Source of the DNA: Tetrahymena elliotti 4EA
Lineage: Eukaryota; Ciliophora; Oligohymenophorea; Hymenostomatida; Tetrahymenidae
Direction: 5' to 3'
Length of the DNA stretch: 64,000 nt
NCBI GenBank assembly: GCA_000231825.2
Contig: JH720319.1
Coordinates: 620,001-684,000, forward strand
Positions 24,326 to 37,209 of this stretch are shown here, piece after piece. Numbering within the stretch: position 1 is the first letter of the stretch; every line of letters begins with the position of its first letter. The translations under genes were made by a program, and so were the position numbers. Under the pieces are notes generated by a model. It was given only the letters and a program-made list of their open reading frames with translations, did no database searches and had not been told where the DNA came from.

Positions 24326-25916
24326 CAAGTTTATCTATTTACAAATTTAACTCTTGAATTTAATTTTTATTTTTCAAATCTTCTCAATATTTATTTTTTT
24401 TTTTTGAATTCTTAAAAGTGTAAATTGAATATCTCATTACTTTAAAATTATTAAGTATCTAATCACAGACAGTTCACAATAAGCTTTCATAAAACAGATC
24501 TTTATTTCAAAAATACAAAAAAGTTTAGATTTTTCTCTGAACTCAGCGAAATAGATTTTACTTATGTAAATTTTGTAGATTATATAAAAGTTAGTAATTC
24601 TTAGTATAAAATAATTATGTGATGAAATTATTTGTAAATAAAATTAACTTTTACTAAATATTAATAATTTAAAGAAGGTTAATTCAAGTAAATATGTTCT
24701 TTAAAACAAAATTATCTCAAAAAAAAATGATATGAATAATCTAACTTTTATTGTTAACAATGTTATTGAATCAATAAATTTTTAAAAAATAAATGAAATC
24801 GAAAAATAAAATAATCTTTTAAATTTATATTACAAATACAAATCAGAAAAGAAAAAAGATGATATGCATTGTAAATTGTATCAAATTATTTATATGTTAT
24901 GTATGAGTAAAATAATATTCAATAAATGTTATACAATTTAATTCTTCCCAATTCAATCTTTTAAATTGAACAAAAAAATCAAAAACATTTTTTATTTTAT
25001 TTTCATAACATTTAATTATAAGTTATTTAACTTTTTTGGAATAAATAATTTTTGAATAAAACTTACCATATTTAAATATATTTTCATTTTTACAAGACTT
25101 AATTCTCTCATTTTATTAAAAATATGTATTTAATTAAAATTAAAAAAATCATTTTCAAAAGAAACTTAATTTAATTGAGATTGAATTTCTATTTTAAAAT
25201 CTAAAATAGTAAATAATGGTTTGATAAAATTATAACTTAATAGCAGTAATCTTTTTAATTTAGATAATCTTCTTAAATAATTATGATAGATAAATAAGAC
25301 GTTTTAAGATTCATTTTAATCAACCATTTTAAATTTTCGATGTTTTAAAATAAAATTACATAAAACATTTTAAATGTAAAAATTAATTGAATTTAGATTT
25401 AATGCTTGTGAACTTTCATGATAAAATTATTGTATTTATTGAATATTTTTGTGAAATTAATATTTCTTTTATTTTTAATAATGATAAAATATTTTAAATT
25501 TACACTTAAACATATTTTTATTTAAAAAAATTTAGGAAATGTTGTAGAATTCTCTTAAAAATTGTTGGATAAAAGAAAAATGGAAAGCTAAAAATCTATT
25601 AGTCTTAAAATTCAGTTTTTAATATGTGAGTTATTCGTTTTTATGTCTTTTGATAGGAATTATGTTCAAAAACAAAGTAATAAAAAATATTTCAATCTTC
25701 ATTATTCATCAAATGATTTAAGCAATTCATTAATCAAAATTTTTACTTTTTTTGTTTTCTAGTGAACACTTTCCAAACAAAATATAAAGAAATCAAACAA
25801 GACTTAATATTCATTGCCTTTATAGAATAGGTTGATAGGGCATCTAAACATATTTGATAGCTACTAAAATATCAATAGCTTAATTGCTAAATAAAAGAAT
25901 TATTTTATAAATATAA
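24326..25916. other. Intergenic spacer, divergent genes
   Basis: About 1.6 kb of AT-rich DNA between two start codons pointing away from each other, so it carries two promoters. No coding frame, repeat or RNA structure stood out. Confidence 0.45.
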
Positions 25917-27482
25917 ATGAGGCCATGGGCCTTTATCGCAATTTCTTTGATCTTCTGCTGCTAGGTCTAAGCATCGAATAGGGTAATACATCAAATTAAA
26001 ATAATCATCATATTTGTGTTATAAATGATAATTTGATTACATTTTTATAAATCAATAATTTTTTTTACCTAAACATGCTAAAATAAAGTATTGGATTGAA
26101 ATACCTGATTAATTTTAAAACATGATGGCAAGAGACACAAATCAGCCTGGAAGTAAAATTGAGCCATGGCATCCACGTATGAAATTTGAAATGAAAGTGT
26201 AAATACCTCATTTCAAAAGGAACTTAAGAAAGAGCTAGTTAACAATAGGCTCTTCATTTTTGTAAATGTCTCAATCTGATTATTTTATGGATAAAAACTT
26301 ATTTTGCTCATGTAAATTTATAATTCCAGAGAAGCCATCTACTTTAGACGAGTCAATATAGACTGCAGGAGGTCAAACAGTTGAGCAATAGCCTTAATAA
26401 GCTCATTAATAGTAAACAGATACATAGGTTCAGAATCAAAGTTAGTAATAAGTTACACAATAATAAATGACTACTGATTAAACTGGTTTATCAATTGAAA
26501 ATTTGACACCAGAATAGCTCTAAATGCTACAATAGAGTACAATTCACATTTTGATTTTACAAAATTCGACAAATAATTTATATTAAAAATAAATTTATTA
26601 TCTATCATTTATTTGACAAGATAGAATATGAATTTATAAAAGTTTTTGTTTTCAAAATTTATGAAGATTTTTATGTTATTTTAAATATTGAAAAAAGGCA
26701 TCATCAGAAAAAAATAACAAGCAAGTATGAAAAACAACTAAGTCTTTATCTAATAGGGTTAATAATAGTAGTAATATTACAATTAAGAAGCAGTATAACC
26801 ATAAATTTACTAATAGCCAATCTAGTAACAGGTTTATACTTAACCTTAACCTTAGCCTTAACAACAATAATTATTGTAACCAGAATAGCCTAGTGCTTAG
26901 GTCTTAATTGGATTATTAGAATAGTAAAAACAGGTGATTGACTTACTTGAAAATATGTACGTTCATCCTTAGTAACAGTAATAGTAATAATAGTAATAGG
27001 TACCTGTCTACACTAATATACCTGCATAATAAGCTACTTATGTTTAAGAAAACTAATAACCTACATAATATCAATAGCCAGTTCCTCAACAGTAACAATT
27101 TTACTAGGTCCCATAATAACAACAATAGCAAAAAACTGTTACTAATTAACAAGTATAAAATCAATTTGCTTAACAACAACAATAAGTGATATAGTAATAA
27201 CCTATACCACAATACCAACAACCTTAAGTTCTTTTGCAAAAACCTATTTAGCAACAACAAGTTTAGTACTAGCAACCATAATAAGAGCCTTTGCAATTCT
27301 AATAACAATAATTATAATAAGAGTAAATCTAGCAATAATAAAATGGCTCTTATTTTTCTCCAGCATATGCTTAGCTACCTAGTTTAAACAGTATTCCTAA
27401 TATTCAAACAAAATAAGTATATCAAGAATAAGCTCCTATTTAGAGTTATTAGTTTGATCCTAAGATATTCTAACAATAATGA
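25917..27482 (+). CDS. Secreted-type P/Q-rich low-complexity protein
   Basis: Three exons (25917-25982, 26146-26536, 26698-27482) give 413 residues. The first exon encodes a classic signal peptide, MRPWAFIAISLIFCCQVQAS. A non-repetitive domain of about 90 residues follows (KIEPWHPRMKFEMKVQIPHF; DYFMDKNLFCSCKFIIPEKP) with a CSC pair. From about 115 on, the protein is glutamine-rich, and the last 260 residues are a Q/P/Y/V repeat-like region with motifs such as YQQPVPQQQQ, QQPIPQYQQPQ and VQYQQPQQEP, interrupted by a short helix ALIGLLEQQKQVIDLLENMY-like segment. Most Q codons are TAA/TAG, which would look like stops under the standard code. A mucus, cell-surface or secretory-granule protein is plausible, but nothing identifies it. 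The second intron (161 bp) was chosen because only it keeps phase. Confidence 0.7.
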
Positions 27483-28586
27483 AAGGATACTATTTTCTTT
27501 GTCTTAAAATTTGTCAAATTTTTAGAAAAATGATCAAATTTTTGCTTATTTAGATTTCAAAATGTTATGGTTATTTGATTGGTGGTAAAAAGTTGAATAA
27601 AATTAGGAAGAAAGTTAATCGAAGGAAGGAAGGCTTTTAAATTGTAGATTTTATTTTAGAAAATATTTATTAAAAAGCAAATCCATTCATTAATTTATGC
27701 ATATAAAATGTTGTTTTTTTGGTTTAAAAATAGAATAAACAGATCGTATTTACTTACTTACTTTCACCCTTTATTATTTTAATAAAAATCAATCTAATTA
27801 AATGTTTCAAAAATTTAATTCTTGAAGCTTCATCAACCAAATTCAGTCTTAAATTTAGCTAACTTATTGAAAGATCATTAATTATTTATTTATTTATTTA
27901 TATTTTTTAATTAATTTTAGAGATCAAGTAAATCACTGTCTATCTTGATTACATAGATCTTTTTAACCAGTTTTAAAAATAAAAAAGTATACTATGATTA
28001 ATTAATTCTACTAAATATTTTTTTTGATTTAGGCCACAAATTATAGTTATTTGTATTTTGTGTTAAGAATTATTTACTTATAATATTTGTTATATAGTTT
28101 ATAAGATAATCTTTATTTGTATCAAATAAAAAGATATTAAAAAGAAATCTACAATTATTATACAAATAACTTACTAGGATTTTGATTAAATCATACTTTA
28201 GTATTTCTATTATTTTTTTGATAGTATGTAATATTAAACCAAATTTTCTAAATTATAACATAGGTAAAAGATATTATAAACATAATTATTATTAGAAAGT
28301 TTGTGATAGATTAATCAAAAGAGATACTTGATTTACTAGCAAAATCCATGTAATAAGAAGCCAAGTAAATGTATTTCCTCAATAGATTTTTTTATTTTGA
28401 AATGAATCAAAGTACTTCAAAAACTGTGTTTGTTATATTTATAAGAATTACTTATTCCTATACAGGAAAATAGAACAAAGAAGAATGAGAAAAAGATAGG
28501 GAAGAAATTCATAGAGTTCAATAATAAATAAAATATACATAAAATTATTAAAAATCAAATTAAAAATAAAATATCCAATAAGAAAA
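27483..28586. other. Intergenic spacer, tandem genes
   Basis: 1.1 kb between two plus-strand genes. AT-rich, no gene seen; contains the promoter of the IF1-like gene near its right end. Confidence 0.45.
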
Positions 28587-29277
28587 ATGAACAGATCAGT
28601 TATCGCTGCTAAGAACTTAATCTAAGCTTACAAAGCTTTATCAGTTCAATCTAGATTTACTTTTTCTACTCGTGAAGAAGAATGGTTAGATAAGAGAACC
28701 AAGTCTAATGAAAAAGTTTACTTCGATTAAGAAGACAGTAAACATTTCTAAATAAACAATCAAAATATTTAGTTGAAAATTGAAAAAATAGCAAAACTAA
28801 TTTTTTAAATTAGATAATTTTGAATAAATAAATAGCTGATATTTTATATAAGCTACTACCCTCTAAATGAGTAAATGTAGCATCCACATTTGCTTTTTAT
28901 TTTATTCCTGTCTAAAGCAAATCAATTTTTTAGGCAGATAGATGCTAAATTGACATTCTAACTAAAATATAAACAAAAATGAATTGTTTTTAAATTATTT
29001 CTTAAATTATAAAAGGAAAGGCTATGAAAAGACTTCTTGAAAAGTTGAATTCTACTAGCAAGTTTGTTGAAGATTCTGAATACCTTGCTCCTCAAAATCT
29101 TGAAGTCGAAGTAATATTAAAGTTTTTGCCAAAATGAAATTTCTTTTTAAAAGCAAATAATTGAATTAATAAAATAACAATTTATAAAAATAATAGAATA
29201 TTCTTAAAAGATACCACATTAACTATACTTAAGCTTTAATTGACGAATTAGTTGACTGGAAGTTGGGTAAGAACTGA
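28587..29277 (+). CDS. Probable mitochondrial ATP synthase inhibitor, IF1-like
   Basis: Three exons (28587-28737, 29016-29110, 29197-29277) encode 108 residues. The first 28 residues (MNRSVIAAKNLIQAYKALSV, then QSRFTFST) are basic and free of acids, a typical mitochondrial targeting peptide. The mature part starts REEEWLDKRTKSNEKVYFDQ and continues with EDRKAMKRLLEKL; the charged E--YF-Q-----L--L pattern followed by a helix is that of the IF1 family, small helical proteins that block F1-ATPase when the proton gradient collapses. The C-terminal 40 residues (NILKRYHINYTQ; LIDELVDWKLGKN) are specific to this protein. Codon use is fairly biased (GAA, AAG, CTT, GCT), fitting decent expression. Homology is judged by eye on a short protein, so it could be another small mitochondrial subunit. 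Confidence 0.55.
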
Positions 29278-30256
29278 TTAATTAGATAAAAAGCAAAGCA
29301 ATCTTAGTAAAAGATAGTGTTAAGTTTATAAGAATTAGGAATCGAAGTTATAATATATAGACTTATAAAAGCTAATTTTTAATACATTAAGATAATTAAC
29401 TTTAAAGTATTATAATAGAATAACTATTCCTAAACATGTTTGTATTAGTTTTCACATTCTAATAATATCTGCTCTTCATTTATTAATCTTTCATTTATAT
29501 AATAAAACACTTTATTTCTTCATCAACACTGCTTTAATCAACTTTAATATTTTATTCTTTTATCTCCTCCTATCTCAAAACTAAATAAAAGCTAATAAAC
29601 TCTTAAAAAATAAAAACTATTCAATTTAATCAAATCATTTTATAATTATTTATTTTTTATGTTGAATAAGAGAAATTTTAAGAGTAAAAAAATAAGATTT
29701 TTGAATTTTACAAACAAATAATAAAAAATTGATATTTAAAGAAAAAAATTTTTTTGTGTAACAAAGAGTGAATTTAATTTATAGTTTGAAAAGAACTGAA
29801 AATATTTTCTTTTTTTTTACATTTTTTAGTATTAAAATTTAAAGTAATTAGAATTTAAAAGAGAAAAATATTAAATTAATAAAAGGGTTATGCACAATTA
29901 TGAAATCCTCTAATTTACCATAAAATATAATTTTTGGTAAGTATTTATTTGAGCAGGCAACCTAATATTATTAGGAAAGAAACCAAAAACACAAGGAGAG
30001 TATCAATAATTTTCTAAATCTTTATTAGAAATATCATTCACAATATCTTTAATATCAGGTGCAATTAATTTTTGTATGTTGTTAATAAAAAAGTGATTGT
30101 ATTAGATATTATTAAACCTTTCTTGGTTGAATATTTTTATATTATTATTAATGAATAAAGATAAAGAAATTTTAGTATCAGAATTTAATCTTATACAAAA
30201 GATAAAGTAGCCAATTATAAAATAAAAAAGGTATCTTACAAGAATTACTGATTTGA
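29278..30256. other. Intergenic spacer, tandem genes
   Basis: 980 bp before the strumpellin gene. A minus-strand frame at about 30018-30250 stays open for some 75 codons but has no ATG; I do not call it a gene. Otherwise nothing seen. Confidence 0.45.
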
Positions 30257-33200
30257 ATGGTCAAGGTCAACTTTTTAGATCCAACCAATAATTGTGGTTA
30301 GAATTTGTTGAAGTTAGTTGCTAGAGGTTCAACAATTTTAGCTGAGATGCAAAGACTTTCTGAAAACATCCCAAAAGTAATTATTGCATCAAGAATTGTT
30401 GCTATTGAGAATATGTTTTATTCTGAAATTAGAAAGGTCGAAAATGCTAATCAATCCTTTATTCTAATAAAATTAGGTCTTTTATGAGAATTCATAGTAA
30501 TCTAGATATAAGAATATATTATTTGATTTCGATTACTTTAAAAACGTTGATACATATGAAGATATCATCCAAAAAAATCCAGTAATAAATCTCTCATAAT
30601 ATTACATTTAATAGAAAAAAATAGATTTAGATGAACAAAAAATGAACGAAATATCAAATTAAAATTGCATTTAATAATAATATAAACTAAAATAATTATT
30701 TCTTTAATCAATAATTTAGGATTTAGTTGACTTAGATGAATTATTTAAAAGCAATTACATGGAACTATTGTAGCGTTTCTATATTCTATTTGAGAGTAAA
30801 AATTAATATTTTATTACATAAATTTGCAAATATAATATAAAAGAATATATTCTTATTATATTTGATGATTATTTTTTAAGAGAAATTAATTTATCAATAT
30901 CTATTAAATCATTTTATTCTTATTAAAAGGTATTTATCTTTATCATAAGGATTTGAATGTCTTCATTGAATAAGTTTAAGAAGCTGTCTACATTTAATAT
31001 AGCTTTGAGGTAAATTTGTATTTAAGTTATTAACTTATCTCACACTTTTTATTAAGGAAATTCTACAAGATCTAGAAGGAAAGAAACTTATCACAGAAGC
31101 TTTCTATTTATTTGGTTGTATGCTTTTACTGATGGAAAGACTCATTATTGGTCCTGTTAGAGAGCGTATTGTTATAGCCTTTTATAGATATTCAGTAAAA
31201 TAAATGAATAGCAGTATCTTTTTTAAATTTCAATATCTTATTATTAAAGGGAGGTTAGTCTGCTCAGGAAAACATAAATTCTGTGATTAAACTTACAGCT
31301 AACACTGGTTACCTACCAGCAGAACATAATAATGGAGAAGAAAAAAGACCTTAAGAATACCCTGATTTTTTATTTGATAGATTTTCATTCAAGAGTATAT
31401 TTTAATTTATGAAGTATTTTTAAACTAACTTTTGTATCATTATTAAAGGTGAGTTGATAGATTAGATATTATACTAAATTAAAGAACAAGATCTCTATAA
31501 GCATAAAACTGCTTATCCTGATAACGATCACAGAAGTTTTGCATATGCTGCATAAGCTAGTATGGCTTACGTCCTTCTTTACTTTGTACACGAGACTCTT
31601 ACCTCTAAAAAAGTAACCTTATTAATAGAAAAGAATTGAAACTTTAAATGGTAAATTTGATAATAAAATAGAAATTAATGAGAGAATTAGTTGATAAACA
31701 CTTTTATGACAATTGGGTCATAGCCTTTTACCTTGGTTATACAGTAGATTTAACTAGTGAATGGGCTCGTTACAATGTATTTAAATTTTTTCGATTATAT
31801 AATTTTATTAATTTTCTATTTTTAAATCCTTATAGGCTGCAAAGGAAGCTTTGGGATTTATTTTTGATCTAGAATATATCCCTTAGCTAGTTAAATACTT
31901 TTAAGAAAATTTAACTAAAGCTTATCAAAAATGTAAAGAATATTTGAATGATGGCGTTCTCAATGAAGAGTATGTCCTTGATAAGATTTCAAATTTACTC
32001 TCTTGTCTTAGAGAATGCAATATTACTGTTAGATGGTTAATGTTGCATAAAAACACTACCAATAAAAAGGCTAAAGCCATCTGTGACAAAATCAACTAAA
32101 AAGATATTTTACAACTTTTACTGCTCAGTTCTAAATTTGAGGAAAAGCTAAAAGTAAATTCATATTTAATAAAAATATTATCAACAGTCATTTTTTCTTA
32201 GACATCCTTGAAAAATTTAATTGAAACTAAAGGAGCTAGATGGGAACAAGACAAAAGAAGATGCTGCAAGAGAATGGAGGAATTAACTATTTACTTCGGA
32301 GGTTCTGCTACTCTCTAACAAATCTAAGCAAATAAAAGTTATGAAGCTTGGTTTACAGAAATGAAAGGTTAAATTGAAAAATTATCATTTGAAGATATTA
32401 CTTATGCTGGAAGAAAAATTAAACAGCTTACAGAAGCTTTGGATGATATTGAACAATATGATGAAATGTCAAGTAACATTTAGATTAAGTAATATTTGAT
32501 AGATACAAAGAAAGATTTAAAACGCATGGTTAGAATAGTTAATATTTAAGAAGAGTACTTGACCCATATCGATTTAATTTCTGTAAAATAATAAAATTTT
32601 TAATTTATTCATCAACAATAATTATATTTGTTTTAACTCAAAGGATATTACCTATTCATGGTAGTCTTTACAAGGTATTTATGTTACTAATATGCAGGAT
32701 AAAATTAAAAAGAACCCATAACTTTCTTTGCTTTTAAAGACAACTTTTATGAAGCTCTCCTCTATCCTTAACACTCCTATGGTTAGAATTGTTCAATCAG
32801 AAAGTGATGATTTAGTCAGTGTTTCTAAATTTTACTCTGGTTTACTTATCAAATTTGTTAAAAATGTTCTTTAAGTATGTTTATTTATAAATTAGTTTTC
32901 TTTTTTATAATATTTTGTATTCATCTCTTTTTGTTTAAAGATTATTCCTATTAGTGTATTTGATATTCTCTAAAATATCATACAATTGCTTACAAACAGC
33001 ATGAAGAAGTTGCCTCCTAAATTAAAGAAGGAAGAGCTTAAAGAGTATTTATAACCTGATGATAGATCAAAGATGGCTGATTACACCTATAAAATATCTC
33101 TTTTCACTGAATCTATCCTCTCTATGGAAAAATACTTAATCGTATTCATTTTATTAAATCTAATTTTTATTTGAAAATTTATTTTTAATCTAATATAGGG

Positions 33201-35177
33201 TGTTATAGAAGTTAATCCTAAAGAAATTTTAGATGATGGTATCAGAAGAGAACTGATTAAGTGTATTTGCAAATAACTTGATCAAAGACTTGTTTTCTCA
33301 AATGTATTAAATATAAGTTGAATTATTTTTAAAATATATATCTTTATTTAAAATAGAATAGCGATATTAACCAATTCTAAAGCTAACTTTTTGGTCTGGC
33401 TGAGCATCTCTCTGGATTTAAAAGAGCACTTGAATATATTTAAGATTTTATTGGAAACTTTGGTTTGAAAATCTTCCATGAAGAGTTTGATAGATTAATA
33501 TTAACTTACATCGACATGGAATAAATAGCATTCGTAACTAATAAGCTTGATTACGAAGAATTGCTCTATGATGATGATATTCCTTTGCCTGATAAAAGTG
33601 TAATGGAAAAGCAAGGGTAACTAAATAATTTAAAAAATAGGATTTATTTTTATTTATTTTGAAAATTAAACTAAAGATCAGTAAACTTTATGGGCAGACT
33701 CTTGAGGGAACTAATGAGAATTACTGATTATAGATAATGTATTTATGTTGAATAAAATCTTGGTTTCTATCACTATTCCAAAGGAACTGAAATTATCAGT
33801 TTAAAAACCATGGGTAAACATTTTTTTACTTACTGCATTACTTATTCAATAAAAATTCAATTGTTATTTTAAATCTATTATTTAACTTAGTAATGAATTA
33901 TTTTTATTTTTTAGATTTACTTTACAGATGTGTTGGTGTTGGTGGTCTGAATGGTTTAGATTAGTTACTATCATATATGATTGCTTCTCAAATCAGAACT
34001 GTTATACGTTAAATTAAAAGAGAATTAAATTCTGAAACAAAGTAAATCAAATCAAATTTCTAAAAAAAATTTTAGCTTTTTTATTTATTTTAGGAATGAA
34101 CTTGCTGAGTTAATACTAAGCATCAAGGATTTAAATTAATTCACAGAAAAATTTGATAAACAAATCCAAAGCACAAAAAAAATGTATGATTTTAATTTGA
34201 ATTACTTTATGCTAAATAAATTTACATTAAAAATAGATTTAAATAGATCTCCAGTTCAATTTAAGACAAAATATTAAAAATTGGTCAGATGGTTCTTTTA
34301 AGAAGATTAATTTGTTTATAGTTGTAGATAAAAGCTAAGGTTGGCTCCAATAGACTCTTTTTGTCTCTTGAGACTTTTAATGATTCTATCTTAAATGATA
34401 TTTTGAATAGACCCACTACAGAAGCTATGAACACAGTTGAAGCTTAAGAAAAGGTAAATTTGGATTATTCTTACTCATTAATAATGTTAAAATTTATATT
34501 TAATAGCAAAATGAATTATTGTTTGACACAACCAAACTTTTCAGTTATGTTGGTATCAGCGACCCAACTAAGAAAGTTTACTTGACAACAGAACCAATAG
34601 AAGGTCTTCCACTCATGATGCTAGGTCTCGTGCTTAATAATGTAAATGATATTAAATATTTATTATTTTATCAAATTTAATTATTTTTACTTAAAATAAA
34701 AGATAAATTTAATGGATTATTCTTATTAACTTAAATGCTTAATTGCCAAAAAAGCTGAGAAAATTAACTTAGAACCTAATTATTTATTAAACGGAATTAT
34801 TGTATTTATGAATCAATTCCATCCTTCTGTTTAGGTAATTTGTTGAATATTAGGCTTAACAAAAACTTAATCTTTTTTTTTTAATTTAGGAAATATTTAC
34901 AGGTCTTCTTGGCTATTTCATAAAGTCTAGCTTTAATTTCATGTAAAATACAAAAGAAGCTGCAAAGAATTCTGATTTAGTTGCAGATTTAGTGCTAATT
35001 ATGAAGATTTATGAAGAATATTCTATGTTCTCTGACAATGTTCCAAGAGTAATTTAATTTATTATTTTTTATTGAAAAAATAATTACCATTTTTATGAAT
35101 AATATTAGGAATTCCCAATAGACCCCATAGTACCTATTTAATTAGTAAATGAATACAGAGAGGATAAAAAACTATGA
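30257..35177 (+). CDS. WASHC5: Strumpellin, WASH complex subunit 5
   Basis: Twenty-two exons give 1164 residues; human strumpellin has 1159. Exon starts are 30257, 30477, 30720, 30930, 31057, 31250, 31449, 31672, 31836, 32202, 32644, 32941, 33199, 33357, 33677, 33915, 34094, 34237, 34507, 34703, 34890 and 35109. Similarity is continuous: CGQNLLKLVARGSTILAEMQ at the N-terminus, KYNILFDFDYF-type text near 50, MRELVDKHFYDNWVIAFYLG near 310, CLRECNITVRWLMLH near 390, VDPKQ-like NPKEILDDGIRRELIK near 715, HLSGFKRALEYIQDFIGNFG near 765, FMGRLLRELMRITD near 840, GVGGLNGLDQLLSYMIASQI near 895 and ILKIGQMVLLRR near 980. In other eukaryotes it is part of the WASH complex, which drives Arp2/3 actin assembly on endosomes. 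An in-frame TGA directly before the ATG supports the start. Intron 2 (30582-30719) could partly be exon, since it stays in frame. Confidence 0.95.
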
Positions 35178-35537
35178 TTTAATGTTTATTAACAAATTCA
35201 TTCAAGCTGATCAAAAATTGAGGAAAATTGTATTAAAATTGATTTTTATAATATATCTGTATTATATTTGTTTATCTATTTATTAATAAAGTAAATCTAA
35301 GAAATCATTTTTAAATGATTTTTATTTAATTATTTTCAAGAATTTATTTAGTCATCACTTTTATTTTTGAGTTAACTCATTTTATTGCCTAACAATATAT
35401 TTTGTTTAACTTATTTTTAAATTTTTGCATTAAAATAAATTGATAAAGAAATTTTAAACAAGCAAATAACTTTTTGTTAATAATAAAAATAAAAATATTA
35501 TCTGTTGATTTTTTGATAAAAAGTAAATTTAAAATAA
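35178..35537. other. Intergenic spacer, tandem genes
   Basis: 360 bp between the strumpellin stop and the casein kinase start. AT-rich; nothing recognised beyond the expected promoter. Confidence 0.4.
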
Positions 35538-37209
35538 ATGAGTATAGTGGAAGTAAGAGTTTGTGGACGTTATAAATTAGGGTCAAGGATAGGAACAGGA
35601 TCCTTTGGATCTATTTATTTAGCCAAAAATGTTCAAACAAATACTGAAGTTGCAGTGAAGATGGAGGAAATAAAAAGTAGACACCCATAAGTAATTTTAA
35701 TTCACTTTTCATCATTTATTTATTATAACTTAACACTAAATTTTAGCTTTTATTAGCTACAGTAGTTATTCATGATATAAAATAAACAAGCATTAAGATT
35801 AATTATATTTTAATTATTAAACTAAATTAGCTCCTATATGAAGGTAAAATTATGTAGAACCTCTAGGGAGGTATTGGAATTCCAAATATGCATTGGTAAT
35901 AATAGTATTATCATAAATGTTTTTTCAATACTTTAATTTGTAATTTACAGGTGTGGTTAAGAAGGAGATTATAATTTTCTTGTAATGGAACTATTAGGTT
36001 AAAATATGGAGGAATTATTTAACTTATGCAATAAGAAATTCTCTTTGAAAACAACTTTGATGATAGCTGATCAAATTATTTCAAATTTGGAATATATTCA
36101 CTTTAAGACTTATGTGCATAGAGATATGAAACCTGAAAATTTCCTAGTAGGTTTAGGCAAAAAATCAAAGAATATATTTACTATTGATTTTGGATTGTCT
36201 AAGAGATATAGAGATTCAAGGACTCATGAGCATATTTAATTTAGAGATAAAAAGCCATTAATAGGTAAAAAAATTTATTTAGATTATCTATTTAAATATA
36301 TCAATCAAACATTAATTCAAAATATTTAAAGGTACATGCAGATATGCAAGTTTGAATGCTCACAAGGGATATGAGTAAAGTAGAAGAGATGATCTTGAAA
36401 GTTTAGGTTATATCCTTATTTATTTCTTAAAAGGAACCCTACCTTGGTAAGGAATTAAAACTAACTCTCGTGATTAAAAGTAGTAAATGATTTTAGATAT
36501 GAAAACAAGCATTCCAGTTGAAGAGTTATGCAAAGGACTTCCTCCAGAGTTTGCAATTTACATCAACTATTGCAGAAATTTAAAATTTGAAGATAAGCCA
36601 GATTACACCTATTTAAAAAAAATATTTAAAGAGAGGTTTGTTAAGGAAGGATATTAGTTTGATTATGTATATGATTGGATACTGATCCCATTAAGTAGTC
36701 GTAACCCTACATTCACAGCAAAAATACCCATTACAGTTGAGTTAATTCCTAATGAAGAATAATTTATTAAAGAAAATTAAGAATCTGATGATTCTAAAGA
36801 TAATATGCCAGATGACACATCAGATAAAGGAGAAGAAAATGAAATTAGCAACTTCTATTAACAATAATAACCATAAGCTCAAAACTAATTTGGAGGATAG
36901 GGTTCTCAATAGTAATATAATCCTTAAAACTAGTATTATGGATAGAATCAAAATAATAATTACAAAGGAAATTATCAATCGCAATAATAGTAAATTCAAT
37001 AATAGCAATAATAATTAAAATAGGGAAATAATATTCAATAACAACAATTCAACTAATAATAAAACAATTATTAGATGTAATAATAATATATCTAGTAATA
37101 ACAATAATAATAGCAATATAACAATAGCAACACTGCAGCTGCCTAACCTAAGCAAGCCTAAAAAGATGGAAAAAGTAAAAAAGAAAAAGGAGAATGCTCA
37201 ATATTTTGA
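35538..37209 (+). CDS. Casein kinase 1 family protein kinase with Q-rich tail and CaaX box
   Basis: Four exons (35538-35690, 35831-35895, 35951-36264, 36332-37209) give 469 residues. The kinase domain (about 12-300) is complete: glycine loop [13 protein letters not shown] at 19-31, VAVK with Lys41, the CK1 sequences [14 protein letters not shown] and GIPNMHWCGQEGDYNF, catalytic [14 protein letters not shown] (Asp131), [11 protein letters not shown] (Asp152), [20 protein letters not shown] and [12 protein letters not shown]1 enzymes phosphorylate serine/threonine in many pathways. After an acidic linker ([13 protein letters not shown]) the last 130 residues are nearly all Q with N, Y and G. 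The protein ends [10 protein letters not shown], where the last four residues form a CaaX prenylation box after a basic stretch, so it is probably lipid-anchored to membranes, in the way yeast Yck kinases are by palmitate. The prenylation is inferred from the motif only. Confidence 0.93.

Noticed and set aside
26943..27308. Minus-strand frame of leucine-rich sequence.
   Set aside because: It is the antisense of the CAA/TAA/TAG glutamine codons of the P/Q-rich gene.
30018..30250. Minus-strand open frame of about 75 codons ending LENY-stop.
   Set aside because: No ATG and no plausible upstream exon; with a single stop codon such frames are common in AT-rich spacers.
35831..37209. Several short frames (for example 36752-37018 and 36006-36239) that could be called separate genes.
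   Set aside because: They are frame shadows or standard-code fragments of the casein kinase gene, which reads through TAA/TAG.
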